In this document: piece by piece, positions 42,221 through 53,212 of the stretch | How the letters are laid out: every line of letters starts with the position of its first letter | How positions within the stretch are numbered: position 1 is the first letter of the stretch | Source of the DNA: Methanobacteriaceae archaeon | GTDB taxonomy: Archaea > Methanobacteriota > Methanobacteria > Methanobacteriales > Methanobacteriaceae | NCBI GenBank assembly: GCA_027318585.1 | Contig: DAHVOW010000007.1 | Span: 5,459 to 69,458 of the forward strand | Length of the DNA stretch: 64,000 bases | Direction of reading: 5' to 3' | Translations under genes and position numbers: made by a program | Notes under the pieces: model-generated | The model's database searches: none | What the model saw: the letters and a program-made list of their open reading frames with translations, nothing else | What the model was told of the DNA's origin: nothing

Positions 42221-44413
42221 GTGAGCAGACGTACTAAAATGATCAACAAGATCAAGGAACTGATGTATCAACCGGAATACATACGAAACATCGGTATCGT
42301 GGCCCACATTGACCACGGAAAAACCACCCTATCCGATAACCTCTTAGCTGGTGCGGGTATGATATCTGCGGAACTGGCTGGTGACCAGTTGTACCTGGAC
42401 TTCGATGAACAGGAACAGGCCCGGGGTATAACTATTGATGCCGCCAACGTGTCCATGGTGCACAAGTACCAGGATGATGAGTACCTCATCAACCTCATTG
42501 ACACTCCCGGTCACGTGGACTTCGGTGGAGACGTAACCCGAGCCATGCGGGCGGTGGATGGTGCAGTGGTCGTGGTTTGTGCGGTGGAGGGTATCATGCC
42601 CCAGACCGAGACCGTGTTGAGGCAGGCTCTCAAGGAAAACGTGCGACCGGTGCTCTTCATTAACAAGGTGGACCGTCTCATAAACGAACTGAAACTGGAT
42701 CCTGAGGAACTGCAGCAGCGGTTCATAAAGGTTATAGCCAACGCCAATAAACTCATCAAAAACATGGCTCCAGAAGAGCTCAAGAAGAAATGGCAGGTCC
42801 GAGTGGAAGATGGTAGTGTAGCATTCGGTTCCGCCTATCACAACTGGGCCATTAACATCAACTTAATGCAGGAAACTGGAATAAACTTTAAGGACATCCT
42901 GGAGTACTGTAACAACGAAAAACAGAAAGAATTAGCTCAGAAAGCACCTTTATCCGATGTGCTCCTGGGAATGGTGGTTGAGCACCTGCCCAGTCCGGAC
43001 ATCGCCCAGAGATACCGGGTACCCAACATCTGGTCCGGGGACATCGAGAGTGAGGAAGGTCAGGGAATGATCAACACCGACCCCGACGGACCCCTGGCAG
43101 TGATGGTTACCGACGTGAGTATTGATAAACACGCCGGTGAGATCGCCACCGGACGGGTGTACGGCGGTACCATCGAGAAGGGTAGTGAAATCTTCTTCGT
43201 AGGATCCCATGGTAAGGCCCGGACCCAGCAGGTGGGAGTGTACTTCGGACCGGAACGGGTGAACACCGACAAGGTACCCGCCGGGAACATCGTGGCCATT
43301 ACCGGTGCCCGTAACGCCGTGGCTGGGGAAACTATTTCCAGCATGGAACGGAAAATCGAGGCCTTTGAGGGTCTGGAGCACATCTCCGAACCAGTGGTCA
43401 CCGTGGCGGTAGAGGCCAAAAACACTAAAGACTTACCTAAACTCATTGAATTACTGCGCCAGGTGGGTAAAGAGGACCCCACCGTTAAGATGCAGATCAA
43501 CGAGGAAACCGGTGAGCACCTGGTGGCGGGTATGGGTGAACTTCACCTGGAGATCATCGCCTACCGTATCAACGAGAAGGGAGTGGAGATCGAGACCTCG
43601 GAGCCCATCGTAGTGTACCGGGAAACCATCGCCGGCACTGCTGGTCCAGTGGAGGGTAAATCTCCTAACAAACACAACCGGTTCTACATCGAAATTTCAC
43701 CCCTACCAGACTCGGTTTACCATGCCATCCAGGAAGGAACCATCAAGGAAGGTAAGGTCAAGGGTAAAGAGAATGCATCCATCTTCATGGAAGCCGGTCT
43801 TCCCAAGGATGAAGCCCGGAAGGTGTGGGATGTTTATGATAAGAGCGTATTCATCAACGCCACCCGTGGTATCCAGTACCTGGATGAGATCAAGGAATTA
43901 CTCCTGGAAGGATTCGAGAGTGCCATGGATGATGGCCCTATAGCCCGGGAGAGGGTGATGGGACTTAAAATCAGACTGGTAGATGCTAAAATACACGAGG
44001 ACGCAGTACACCGTGGCCCAGCCCAGGTACTGCCCGCCATCCGAAAGGCGGTTTACGGCGCCATTATGATGGCCCAACCAGTGCTCCTGGAGCCGGTGCA
44101 AAAAGTATTTATCAACGTGCCCCAGGATTATATGGGATCATCCACCCGTGAAGTCCAGAACCGTCGCGGCCAGATCATCGACATGGGCCAGGAAGGAGAT
44201 ATGGCCACCCTGGAATCCAAGGTACCCGTGGCTGAGATGTTCGGATTTGCAGGGGACATACGATCCGCTGCTGAAGGACGATGTTTGTGGTCCACTGAGA
44301 ACGCAGGATTTGAAAGACTGCCCAAGGAGCTTCAGAAGACCATAATCCGGGAGATCAGAAACCGTAAAGGACTATCACCAGAACCCTACGGTCCCGACCA
44401 CTACCTGGGATAG
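42221..44413 (+). CDS. fusA: Elongation factor 2
   Basis: GTPase driving translocation. About 730 residues. G1 AHIDHGKTT, G3 DTPGHVDFGGDVTRAMR, G4 NKVDR, and the domain IV tip with the conserved histidine (diphthamide target) region IHEDAVHRGPAQVLPA. The second GTG (42221, MSRRTKMINKIKELM) fits the family N-terminus and is chosen over GTG 42212; GGTGATACGT lies upstream. Confidence 0.95.
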   Translation: MSRRTKMINKIKELMYQPEYIRNIGIVAHIDHGKTTLSDNLLAGAGMISAELAGDQLYLDFDEQEQARGITIDAANVSMVHKYQDDEYLINLIDTPGHVDFGGDVTRAMRAVDGAVVVVCAVEGIMPQTETVLRQALKENVRPVLFINKVDRLINELKLDPEELQQRFIKVIANANKLIKNMAPEELKKKWQVRVEDGSVAFGSAYHNWAININLMQETGINFKDILEYCNNEKQKELAQKAPLSDVLLGMVVEHLPSPDIAQRYRVPNIWSGDIESEEGQGMINTDPDGPLAVMVTDVSIDKHAGEIATGRVYGGTIEKGSEIFFVGSHGKARTQQVGVYFGPERVNTDKVPAGNIVAITGARNAVAGETISSMERKIEAFEGLEHISEPVVTVAVEAKNTKDLPKLIELLRQVGKEDPTVKMQINEETGEHLVAGMGELHLEIIAYRINEKGVEIETSEPIVVYRETIAGTAGPVEGKSPNKHNRFYIEISPLPDSVYHAIQEGTIKEGKVKGKENASIFMEAGLPKDEARKVWDVYDKSVFINATRGIQYLDEIKELLLEGFESAMDDGPIARERVMGLKIRLVDAKIHEDAVHRGPAQVLPAIRKAVYGAIMMAQPVLLEPVQKVFINVPQDYMGSSTREVQNRRGQIIDMGQEGDMATLESKVPVAEMFGFAGDIRSAAEGRCLWSTENAGFERLPKELQKTIIREIRNRKGLSPEPYGPDHYLG

Positions 44414-44495
44414 TGGACATCAAGCATAAATATAGGGTTATCCTAAATACCCTAAGATGCTCTTTAAACTAATCTATAATATGGAGGAATAACTT

Positions 44496-45737
<1,242 letters not shown>

Positions 45738-45746
45738 GTATCTATT

Positions 45747-45778
45747 AAGGAAGGCATCTAGCCTTCCTTTTTCTTTTT
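45747..45778 (+). terminator. Hairpin plus T-run between tuf and rps10
   Basis: AAGGAAGGC (45747-45755) pairs with GCCTTCCTT (45761-45769), loop ATCTA, followed by TTTCTTTTT. Strong intrinsic-type terminator; rps10 starts 14 nt later, so it may act as an attenuator or partial stop. Confidence 0.6.
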
Positions 45779-45791
45779 ATGGAGGAGCAAA

Positions 45792-46100
45792 ATGAACAAA
45801 GCCAGAATCAAATTAACCGGCACCGACCCAGAAAAACTGGCCTATGTCTGCGACCAGCTTAAACGCATCGCAGAGAGGACTGGTGTGGACCTATCCGGAC
45901 CCATACCCCTGCCCACCAAGAAGCTAGTGGTCCCCAGCCGCAAATCACCAGACGGTGAAGGCAAAGCCACATGGGAAAAGTGGGAGTTAAGGATCCACAA
46001 ACGCCTAGTGGGTATTGAGGCCGATGAAAGGGCCATGCGTCAGGTTATGAAGGTCAACGTGCCTGATAACGTCAGCATCGAAATAGAACTTCGAAGCTAA
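45792..46100 (+). CDS. rps10: Ribosomal protein S10
   Basis: 102 residues with KARIKLTGTDPEKLAYVCDQLKRIAERTGV, SGPIPLPTKKLVVPSRKSPDGEGKATWEKWELRIHKRL. GGAGGAGCAAA precedes ATG 45792. The usual last gene of the archaeal str-like cluster. Confidence 0.96.
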   Translation: MNKARIKLTGTDPEKLAYVCDQLKRIAERTGVDLSGPIPLPTKKLVVPSRKSPDGEGKATWEKWELRIHKRLVGIEADERAMRQVMKVNVPDNVSIEIELRS

Positions 46101-46102
46101 AC

Positions 46103-46160
46103 AGGCTGAAACAAACAGCCTCTAAACAAATAAAACCATACTCTTTTTTGTATACGGGGT
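46103..46160 (+). terminator. Hairpin and T-run after rps10
   Basis: AGGCTG (46103-46108) pairs with CAGCCT (46116-46121); the T-rich ACTCTTTTTTG stretch follows at about 46140. Likely end of the translation operon. Confidence 0.45.
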
Positions 46161-46254
46161 AGTTATCCCCAACCTTCTATGGTTTGATCAAAAAAGATTT
46201 CAATATATAATTGGCCGGAATAGTCCGGTTGATATCAAAAAAAATTCATAATAT

Positions 46255-46343
<89 letters not shown>

Positions 46344-46376
46344 TATTTTATATATAATCTATCTGTTTTGATGTAA

Positions 46377-46955
46377 ATGTTGGGCAAAAAACTCTACTCC
46401 GTCCGGGAATCCTACTGGATATTCTACCATGGGATACGGACCATGCGCTACATGTTCCGGGCTAAAAAGAAGGGGGAAATAACTTCCAAGTTCATAGAAA
46501 GGATCATGCTGGCGGTGACCGAGGTCAACGAATGCGCCATCTGCTCCTACGCCCACACCCGAAGGGCCCTGGAGACAGGAATGAGTAGTGAAGAAATCCA
46601 GGGTATGCTCACCGGGATCCTGGATCATGTCCCAGATGAAGAGGTGGCGGGGGTGATGTTCGCCCAGCACTACGCCGACACCCGGGCCAATCCTACCCAT
46701 GAGTCTTGGGAACGTATCGTGGAGATTTATGGTCTGTCTAGGGCTATGGGTATCCTGGGGGCTATCCGCACCATCATGATGGGGAACACCTATGGGATTG
46801 CCTTCAGTTCATTTTTTAATAGGTTTAGAGGGAGGGCTGACCCTAGGAGCAGTTTACTATATGAGGTGGGGCTGCTTTTGAGTGCGGTGGTAGTGGTTCC
46901 GGTTTCTGCGGTTCATGCTGTGGTTTCTGGTTTGGTTGGGAAACCGGTTATTTAA
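46377..46955 (+). CDS. Carboxymuconolactone decarboxylase/AhpD-family protein
   Basis: 192 residues. The helical AhpD-type core holds the redox motif EVNECAICSYAHTRRALETGMS: E-x2-C-x2-C-x3-H, the catalytic pattern of peroxidase/alkylhydroperoxidase D proteins. A long second half includes a hydrophobic C-terminal helix (YEVGLLLSAVVVVPVSAVHAVVSGLVG), suggesting membrane contact. TATA TTTATATATAATC (about 46345) lies only 25-30 nt before ATG 46377, so the message is probably leaderless. Confidence 0.78.
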   Translation: MLGKKLYSVRESYWIFYHGIRTMRYMFRAKKKGEITSKFIERIMLAVTEVNECAICSYAHTRRALETGMSSEEIQGMLTGILDHVPDEEVAGVMFAQHYADTRANPTHESWERIVEIYGLSRAMGILGAIRTIMMGNTYGIAFSSFFNRFRGRADPRSSLLYEVGLLLSAVVVVPVSAVHAVVSGLVGKPVI

Positions 46956-47113
46956 TTAGAATTGGAGATCTTGGAACATTTGTACTTAGTTTTTTAAATA
47001 TTCTGATTCAATTTATATATTAAAAAAAGATTAACTTATTTGTTAATTTTTTCAAATCTTTTTATCAAGAACCAAATAAAACTCGATGCAGAAGTAAACA
47101 AATATTCTGCTAA

Positions 47114-47842
47114 TTAAACTGTTAATTCTCCAGTGTGATTACCATAATGTGATAATAACGAGTAAATATTATATGCGTCAATTAGTTCTAAATCTTTTTT
47201 CCTAAATCCACATATTTTGCATTGTTTTGTATCTATATCCCTTAATACTCCAATTGATTGTAATTTTATAAATCTGTCCATTTGATTAGTTACATTAATG
47301 CCTTTAGATGATAATATTGACTCTGATACACCTTCCAAAACAGTCCTTATTGTTGCAATTGAACCTTTATCATTTTGTTCATAACTTCTGTAGGCCTTTT
47401 CATAATCATCGGCTTCATTTTCAAAACCGATATCTCTTAATTTTTGTGGAATTCTACTAGGTATATCTTTTAATTCATCGAATAATGGTACAATTTTCCC
47501 TTTATCATTAATTTGGATACTCATTGTCCTCTTAAGTATTTCATTCATTTCTTCTATAACCTTATCAGAATAATCTTTATCCCATTTAGCTTTCTTTGAC
47601 ATAGCCACTAATGTTTCAAGAACTATTTCAACTTCATCATCGCTAGTGTTATCCATAATATATGCTGCAGCTCTTTTTTTTGTGCAATAAGGATCAAAAT
47701 TCGGACCTCCATTTTTTCGTTTTTCACGTATTATTTTTGTTTCTACTCCAATACTCGTTCCGAACTCGTATAATTTATCCCAAGAGAATATGGTCGAAAT
47801 ACATCTTTGAATTGCACCTTTTAATTGCGGAGAAATTTTCAT
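47114..47842 (-). CDS. Accessory protein, possible HEPN/abortive-infection type
   Basis: 242 residues, strongly AT-rich coding sequence unlike the flanks. The N-terminal half is basic and helical (IREKRKNGGPNFDPYCTKKRAAAYIM). The C-terminal half, ALEGVSESIL-like TVLEGVSESILSSKG, a CKIC pair (CKICGFRKKDLELID) and NIYSLLSHYGNHTGEL, has the look of HEPN-type abortive-infection proteins, whose C-terminal helix carries a conserved SxxGxH-like stretch. The assignment is tentative. It follows the membrane-protein gene by 77 nt on the same strand and belongs to the accessory block beside a restriction enzyme. Confidence 0.6.
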   Translation of the reverse strand: MKISPQLKGAIQRCISTIFSWDKLYEFGTSIGVETKIIREKRKNGGPNFDPYCTKKRAAAYIMDNTSDDEVEIVLETLVAMSKKAKWDKDYSDKVIEEMNEILKRTMSIQINDKGKIVPLFDELKDIPSRIPQKLRDIGFENEADDYEKAYRSYEQNDKGSIATIRTVLEGVSESILSSKGINVTNQMDRFIKLQSIGVLRDIDTKQCKICGFRKKDLELIDAYNIYSLLSHYGNHTGELTV

Positions 47843-47919
47843 TTTACCACTGTTTTATTTATTTAATAGCATATAACAGGATTAATTATAGTTAGAATCT
47901 AAAACATATTAAAGAAATA

Positions 47920-48402
47920 TCAATTTTTCACGATTCTAATTATCATTTCTAGTGCCCATATACTAGCCCACATTAGTAGGCCCGAAAAGACAACAGATGC
48001 CATAATTATGTATATCCAAATTATATTTTCTGAATTTGATACTATCCCAATAATTGAAATCAAAGTTGTAATGGCTAAAGATTTAATCGTATCAAAGTAA
48101 ATTTTGAATAATTTATCATAATAACCAGTTTCTTTTAATAGCTTGATTTTTTCTGATTCTGTAAAAGTAACGATTATTGAAACGCTAGTAATAATAAATC
48201 CTAACAATGTTCCACTAATAGTTGCAATTATGGGATAAACGCTGTTTATGATGGTGACTATCAACTTATTTAGTTCAATTGGTGAAAGAGCAGATTTTAA
48301 TATTTGATGAATAGCAAAAACGAATACAATAGCAATTATTAGATTAAATAGTTTAAGATTATTCCAGTAAATTGTTTTAACTGTATCATAAAAATTGTTC
48401 AT
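47920..48402 (-). CDS. Small membrane protein with four helices (accessory)
   Basis: 160 residues, AT-rich. Helices: NLIIAIVFVFAIHQIL, IINSVYPIIATISGTLLGFIITSVSIIVTF (probably two), SLAITTLISIIGIVS and WIYIIMASVVFSGLLMWASIWAL. No motif or family recognised. It begins 7 nt after the 317-aa gene, so the two form a tight pair. Small multi-helix proteins paired with a soluble partner are common in two-gene defence systems; no homology to a named system is claimed. Confidence 0.65.
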   Translation of the reverse strand: MNNFYDTVKTIYWNNLKLFNLIIAIVFVFAIHQILKSALSPIELNKLIVTIINSVYPIIATISGTLLGFIITSVSIIVTFTESEKIKLLKETGYYDKLFKIYFDTIKSLAITTLISIIGIVSNSENIIWIYIIMASVVFSGLLMWASIWALEMIIRIVKN

Positions 48403-48409
48403 TGTTCCT

Positions 48410-49363
48410 CTAATTAAAGTAATCTAAGTTCTTTTGTTTGCTATTCTTAGGGACTTCCACAATACTTTCTATTTCTTCTTTTAGGTCTAAATACGATTCT
48501 TTAATGGCTTCAAACATAGAATCTCTATCCACGCTTCTATGAATATCATCATTTTTTAAAACTTCTTTTGTTGAGATGAAATAAGGTTCTAACAAATTAA
48601 ATTCTCTAATTCTATTTGTAGTCATATCATTGGCTTTAATTAAAGCTTTGTTAACTGCGTATCTATTTTCAGAGTTCTTAAATTTTTCTAAAAACTTATC
48701 TTTCCATTTTAAGGACATACCTTTACGTTTATTAGAATTTAATGTTATTCCTATGTATTCTGCAGAAGATGAATCTTTCAATCCATTTAAAATATGATTT
48801 AGAGACTTATTTATTCCTTCGAAATATTTAGTCATGTTTCTATGAACTTTAAATTCTAAAACTTTAATCTCCCCAATATTAGAGATGTAATCCAAAAAGT
48901 CAGATCTCATTAATGGGATAATTTTTACTTTCTCAACCTTTAATGGGGCTTTTTTAGAAATATATTTTATAAAACTTTGTGGTTTGGGGCCATAATAATT
49001 GGATTCAATACCCATAATGTTATTGGGAAAAATTATTGCGTGTGTTGCTTCAAATAAACCCGCATCATAGATCTCTAAAGGAGATGTTATTCCATCCTTT
49101 TCAATAGATGGCAAATTTTTTCTTCTTGATGTGCCTAAACTTATTTTTAATGGAATATGTTCATTGAATATATGCATCAAATGGAGGTTACCATCAGTTA
49201 CGGATAGGTAACGTTCATTTTCAGCGAAAGACAATAAATTAATATGAGAAAATACTTTTAAAGGATTTACATCCTTCCCATCTTTTTTTAAAATTAGTTT
49301 ATAGAAGCTTATTCTTTTCTCTACAGTATTATCCGCCATGGCCTCACCTATCAATAATTCCAA
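48410..49363 (-). CDS. Accessory soluble protein paired with the membrane protein
   Basis: 317 residues from GTG/ATG near 49363; ATG at residue 10 (49336, MADNTVEKRISFYKLIL) is a likely better start, with TAGGTGAGGCC upstream. Beta-rich N-terminal half (KVFSHINLLSFAENERYLSVTDGNLHLMHIF), helical Lys-rich C-terminal half (NRYAVNKALIKANDMTTNRIREFNLLEPYF). No recognised family. AT-rich, divergent from the restriction-modification gene, with only 63 nt between them, so the two promoters are adjacent. Confidence 0.65.
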   Translation of the reverse strand: MELLIGEAMADNTVEKRISFYKLILKKDGKDVNPLKVFSHINLLSFAENERYLSVTDGNLHLMHIFNEHIPLKISLGTSRRKNLPSIEKDGITSPLEIYDAGLFEATHAIIFPNNIMGIESNYYGPKPQSFIKYISKKAPLKVEKVKIIPLMRSDFLDYISNIGEIKVLEFKVHRNMTKYFEGINKSLNHILNGLKDSSSAEYIGITLNSNKRKGMSLKWKDKFLEKFKNSENRYAVNKALIKANDMTTNRIREFNLLEPYFISTKEVLKNDDIHRSVDRDSMFEAIKESYLDLKEEIESIVEVPKNSKQKNLDYFN

Positions 49364-49426
49364 ATAGATTATTTATCTCCGGAGAGTTTAACATCTATTA
49401 TTTTATTTCTAGTTATTTCCTTAAGA

Positions 49427-52400
49427 ATGATATTAATTAAGGTAAAATATCAAATAATTGATCATATGAATAATGACCTCTTCAACCAGTCTCTCTTGAA
49501 GAAATACTCCTCCGAGTTTAAACTATCTCCCTCCAAGTACGACCTCATAAAGGATCACCTTCGGAAGCTGGAAGAGGGCCAGTTCAAGTCAGAAACCAAG
49601 AATTACCTCTATTTTTATGATATAATCCTCCACCAGCTTCTGGGCTACGACCGGGAGGAGAACATCCTCTTCGATGAGAAGGAAGAGGAAGGGAAGGGTA
49701 AAAGCGAGTTTGTTCTGAGATCCCCGGAGGGGAAGTTCATGGTGGTGGAGTTGAAGGACCAGACCACTGACCTGGACAAACCCCAAAGCCGGAAGAATGA
49801 CAAGCGAACCCCCGTGGACCAGGCCTTTGACTACGCCCAGCACACGGGAGATATCGAATGGATCATGGTGTCCAATTTCGATGAATTCCGCCTCTATAAT
49901 TGGCACCAGAAGGGCAAATACATATCATTTACGGCCGAGGAACTTTTAGATAAAAGGATGTATGCCTACTTCATGACCTCCTTCTCACTGAAGGCCTACA
50001 TCAAGGAGAGATATCCCACCCGTTTGTTGGCGAAAACCCTGGTGGTGGAGCGGGAGCTAGAAAAGGAGTTCTACAAACTGTACAACGAGACCCGGCTGAT
50101 GCTCATGCGGGAGTTGGAAGAGTTCAACAACTTCGTCCGGGACGGGGCCATCCACTACGCCCAGCTAATCCTCAATCGGTACATGTTCATCTCCTTCGCC
50201 GAGGACACGGGCCTCTTACCCTCCCAGGTATCCACCGACACCATCATCACCCCCATAAGGAAGGGAAATCTGAGACACAAGAGTATCTGGCATCGTCTCA
50301 ACGAATTGTTCCTGGATATCAGCGAGGGAAATGATTTCAAGAAGATATCCGCCTACAATGGGGGATTATTCGAGGAAGACCTGGATACAATTAACATCCG
50401 GGACACGGTGGATGATCTGGAGCTCTTTGCGAATGTCTGGCAGAACTGGAACTTCGAAGAGTACGAAAAGGACATTATAAGCCTTATGGGTTCCAATGCC
50501 GATAAGGTGAACCCCATTTATAAGAATTTACTCACCATTTCTTCCTTTGACTTCTCCTCGGAGCTGGACGTGAATATCCTGGGCCACATCTTCGAGAACA
50601 GTATCGGAGACCTGGAGGAGCTCAAAGAAGACGTGAGGGGCCGGAGGAAGAAAGAGGGGATCTTTTACACTCCGGAGTACATCACCGATTACATCTGTAG
50701 GAATACAATTATACCTTACCTGAGTAAGAGTGGGGATGTGAATACTGTCCCTGATTTGATAGAGGAGTATTGGGGGTCGGCTATTGAGGAACTGGATGAG
50801 AAGGTTCAGAACATTAAGATCGTGGATCCTGCCTGCGGTAGCGGCGCTTTCTTGAACAAGGCTGCGGATGTCTTGGTGGAGATTCACCAGGCCATCTATG
50901 AGGAACTCTATAAAGATAAGAAGGACACTCTGACACCTTATTTTGATCAAGTGGGTAAAAGAAGGGAAATTTTGCTTAATAACATTTATGGTGTGGACTT
51001 AAACGAGGAATCGGTGGACATAACTAAATTATCTCTCTTTTTAAAGGTCTGTAAGAAGGATAATAGGCTGCCGGCACTAGATGAGAACATAAAGTGTGGC
51101 AACAGCCTGATTAACGATCCTAAATTCACTAATAAGCCTTTCAACTGGGAAGAAGAATTCCCGGAGATTTTTAAAGATGGTGGATTTGATGTGGTTATTG
51201 GGAATCCGCCTTATGTTAGGCAGGAGAAGATTAAGGAGATTAAGCCTTATTTAAAGGATCATTATGAAGTTTATGATGGTGTAGCAGATCTTTATGTTTA
51301 CTTTTTTGAGAAGGGGATGAGGTTGCTTAGAAAAAATGGTTATTTTTCTTTTATAAGTTCAAATATGTTTGTCAAGGCGAAATATGGTAATAAACTTAGG
51401 AAATTTATTTCAAAAAATACTTTCATCAAATATTATGATTACAAAATTGGCAGTATTTTTGAAGAAGCGAAAGTCGATCCTTGTATTGTAGTTTTAAAAA
51501 ATAACGATAATGATATTGAAAATGAGATATTAGTTAACGAAATTTTTAAAATTAAACAAAAAAGGTTTGAAAATAGGGAATGGATTTTTGAACCTCCTGA
51601 AATTTTGAATTTGCTTGATAAAATAAATTTTCAAGGTATCAGATTTAAAGAAATTGAAGGTTTGAATATTTACAGAGGAGTATTAACTGGTTTAAACCAG
51701 GCTTTTAATATTGATGAGTCTGTTAAAAATGATCTTATTTCGAATGATAAGAAAAACATTAACATAATTAAACCTTTAATCAGAGGCCAGGACGTTAAAA
51801 GAGGGAAAATAATACATAAAAATATATATTTGATTTTTGCAAGAAGAGGAATAAATATTAATGAATATCCGTCTATAAAATCACATTTGGAATGTTATAA
51901 AAGGCAATTAACTCCAAAAAACCAAGGAGAGAAAATAGGAAGGAAGGCAGGGGATTATGAATGGTATGAAATTCAAGACACAATGGAGAATTATCAAGAA
52001 TTCGATAGGAATAAATTAATTTTTCCAGGTATCGCTACAACACTTTTTGCTACTTATGATGATAAAAAACTTTATCCAAACAACTCTGCGTACATAATTA
52101 CTTCGGATAAAGTCAATCTAAAATTTTTAAGTGCGCTATTGTCGTCAAGAACATTGAATTTTATTTTTAAATATGCAGGGGTTCCACTTGCTCGGACCAC
52201 TTCGAATCCTAATGAAAAACCTCGATATCATCTTTATAAAAATTATATTGAGACATTACCGATTATTTTACCTTCAGAAGATCAACAAGCATTTATTCTT
52301 GAAAAGGTTGAATATTTTCTTAAAATCAACCGAGATCTCCAGGATGAAGTTAAAGGGTTCCAGGACTGGCTGCAGCATACGTTTGGTATTGAAAAGCTCT

Positions 52401-52651
52401 CCAAGAAGCTGGAAAAGTACTATGAACTATCTGTAGATGAGTTCCTGGAAGAACTCCGGAAGAAGAAGGTGGATGTGAAGGCCAGGAAGAACTTTCAGAC
52501 TCTAAAAGATGAATTTGATGAGAGTCTTACCAAGATCCGGCCCCTGCTTCGGGATATCGAGGAAACCGATGCTGAGATCGACCAGATGGTTTATGTGATG
52601 TACGGGTTGACTGAAGAGGAGATTGGGATTATTGAGTCCACTTTAATGTAA
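49427..52651 (+). CDS. Single-polypeptide restriction-modification enzyme (Type IIG/Eco57I-like)
   Basis: 1074 residues. N-terminal PD-(D/E)xK-type nuclease region with FMVVELKDQ (ExK, about residue 107); helical connector; N6-adenine methyltransferase core with motif I IVDPACGSGAFLNKAA (about 465) and motif IV VVIGNPPYVRQEK (about 593); then a TaqI-like specificity domain and a helical C-terminus (LEKYYELSVDEFLEELRKKK). It cuts and methylates the same site. ATG 49466 (MNNDLFNQSLL) is an alternative start. The first half and the last 110 codons have ordinary composition; about 51300-52320, the target-recognition part, is clearly AT-rich, a mosaic typical of specificity swapping. Confidence 0.85.
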   Translation: MILIKVKYQIIDHMNNDLFNQSLLKKYSSEFKLSPSKYDLIKDHLRKLEEGQFKSETKNYLYFYDIILHQLLGYDREENILFDEKEEEGKGKSEFVLRSPEGKFMVVELKDQTTDLDKPQSRKNDKRTPVDQAFDYAQHTGDIEWIMVSNFDEFRLYNWHQKGKYISFTAEELLDKRMYAYFMTSFSLKAYIKERYPTRLLAKTLVVERELEKEFYKLYNETRLMLMRELEEFNNFVRDGAIHYAQLILNRYMFISFAEDTGLLPSQVSTDTIITPIRKGNLRHKSIWHRLNELFLDISEGNDFKKISAYNGGLFEEDLDTINIRDTVDDLELFANVWQNWNFEEYEKDIISLMGSNADKVNPIYKNLLTISSFDFSSELDVNILGHIFENSIGDLEELKEDVRGRRKKEGIFYTPEYITDYICRNTIIPYLSKSGDVNTVPDLIEEYWGSAIEELDEKVQNIKIVDPACGSGAFLNKAADVLVEIHQAIYEELYKDKKDTLTPYFDQVGKRREILLNNIYGVDLNEESVDITKLSLFLKVCKKDNRLPALDENIKCGNSLINDPKFTNKPFNWEEEFPEIFKDGGFDVVIGNPPYVRQEKIKEIKPYLKDHYEVYDGVADLYVYFFEKGMRLLRKNGYFSFISSNMFVKAKYGNKLRKFISKNTFIKYYDYKIGSIFEEAKVDPCIVVLKNNDNDIENEILVNEIFKIKQKRFENREWIFEPPEILNLLDKINFQGIRFKEIEGLNIYRGVLTGLNQAFNIDESVKNDLISNDKKNINIIKPLIRGQDVKRGKIIHKNIYLIFARRGININEYPSIKSHLECYKRQLTPKNQGEKIGRKAGDYEWYEIQDTMENYQEFDRNKLIFPGIATTLFATYDDKKLYPNNSAYIITSDKVNLKFLSALLSSRTLNFIFKYAGVPLARTTSNPNEKPRYHLYKNYIETLPIILPSEDQQAFILEKVEYFLKINRDLQDEVKGFQDWLQHTFGIEKLSKKLEKYYELSVDEFLEELRKKKVDVKARKNFQTLKDEFDESLTKIRPLLRDIEETDAEIDQMVYVMYGLTEEEIGIIESTLM

Positions 52652-52666
52652 AAATTGTAAAAAGAT

Positions 52667-52936
52667 CTATCTTATATTATATTCTCGCCATGGGATGGCT
52701 TCAATAGGCACATTTGCCATAAAATTTACAATATCTTTTCTTCCAAAGTATGTAGGAACTCCTCTAGAATCTTGAGCCATCAGGATTATAGGTATTCCTG
52801 GGAAAATGGGCTGTGAATTTATTATAAACTCCTCAGATTTTGTTTTACTATCTATAACATGCTTTTTGACAACTATAGTTGCAAATTTTACACCTTGTTC
52901 TTCAATTAAAGCTCCTTGAATTCTCATTTTTTTCAC
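52667..52936 (-). CDS. Small hypothetical protein
   Basis: 89 residues from GTG 52936 (or ATG 52927, behind TGAAGTGA). A compact beta-type protein, GVKFATIVVKKHVIDSKTKSEEFI and FPGIPIILMAQDSRGVPTYFGRKDIVNFMANVP. No family recognised. It is convergent with the restriction enzyme (15 nt apart) and AT-rich, part of the accessory region. Confidence 0.6.
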   Translation of the reverse strand: MKKMRIQGALIEEQGVKFATIVVKKHVIDSKTKSEEFIINSQPIFPGIPIILMAQDSRGVPTYFGRKDIVNFMANVPIEAIPWREYNIR

Positions 52937-53054
52937 TTCATTAGTAAGTATTGATTTGTTGGGATAATATATAAATGGTAATGTATAAATATTAATTGTA
53001 AATATCTACCGTTAACATCAATATCCTAACTAAAATCAGATGGGGGTGATAATA

Positions 53055-53174
53055 ATGGCGGAAGAACGAATTCACAATCCTAAAACACATCGTTATGTTA
53101 GAATTAGGCAGAAAACTACAAAAAATGGTAGAAAAGGTCAAATCATGGGTTCATGGCATCGTGACAAGAAATAG
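53055..53174 (+). CDS. Small basic 39-aa protein
   Basis: ATG 53055 follows a strong GGGGGTGATAATA site; TAG ends at 53174. The 39-residue product (HNPKTHRYVRIRQKTTKNGR then GQIMGSWHRDKK) is highly basic with a beta-hairpin look; similar small NPKTG-type basic proteins occur in archaea. It precedes the zinc-ribbon gene by 38 nt on the same strand, so they may be cotranscribed. Confidence 0.7.
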   Translation: MAEERIHNPKTHRYVRIRQKTTKNGRKGQIMGSWHRDKK

Positions 53175-53212
53175 GCCATTAACAATTATAAACTAATTAA
53201 GGAGGTGGAAAT

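Noticed and set aside
47920..49363. Resemblance of the membrane plus soluble pair to the Kiwa defence system (KwaA/KwaB)
   Set aside because: Sizes are similar, but gene order is reversed and I cannot see the KwaB domain signature, so homology is not claimed.
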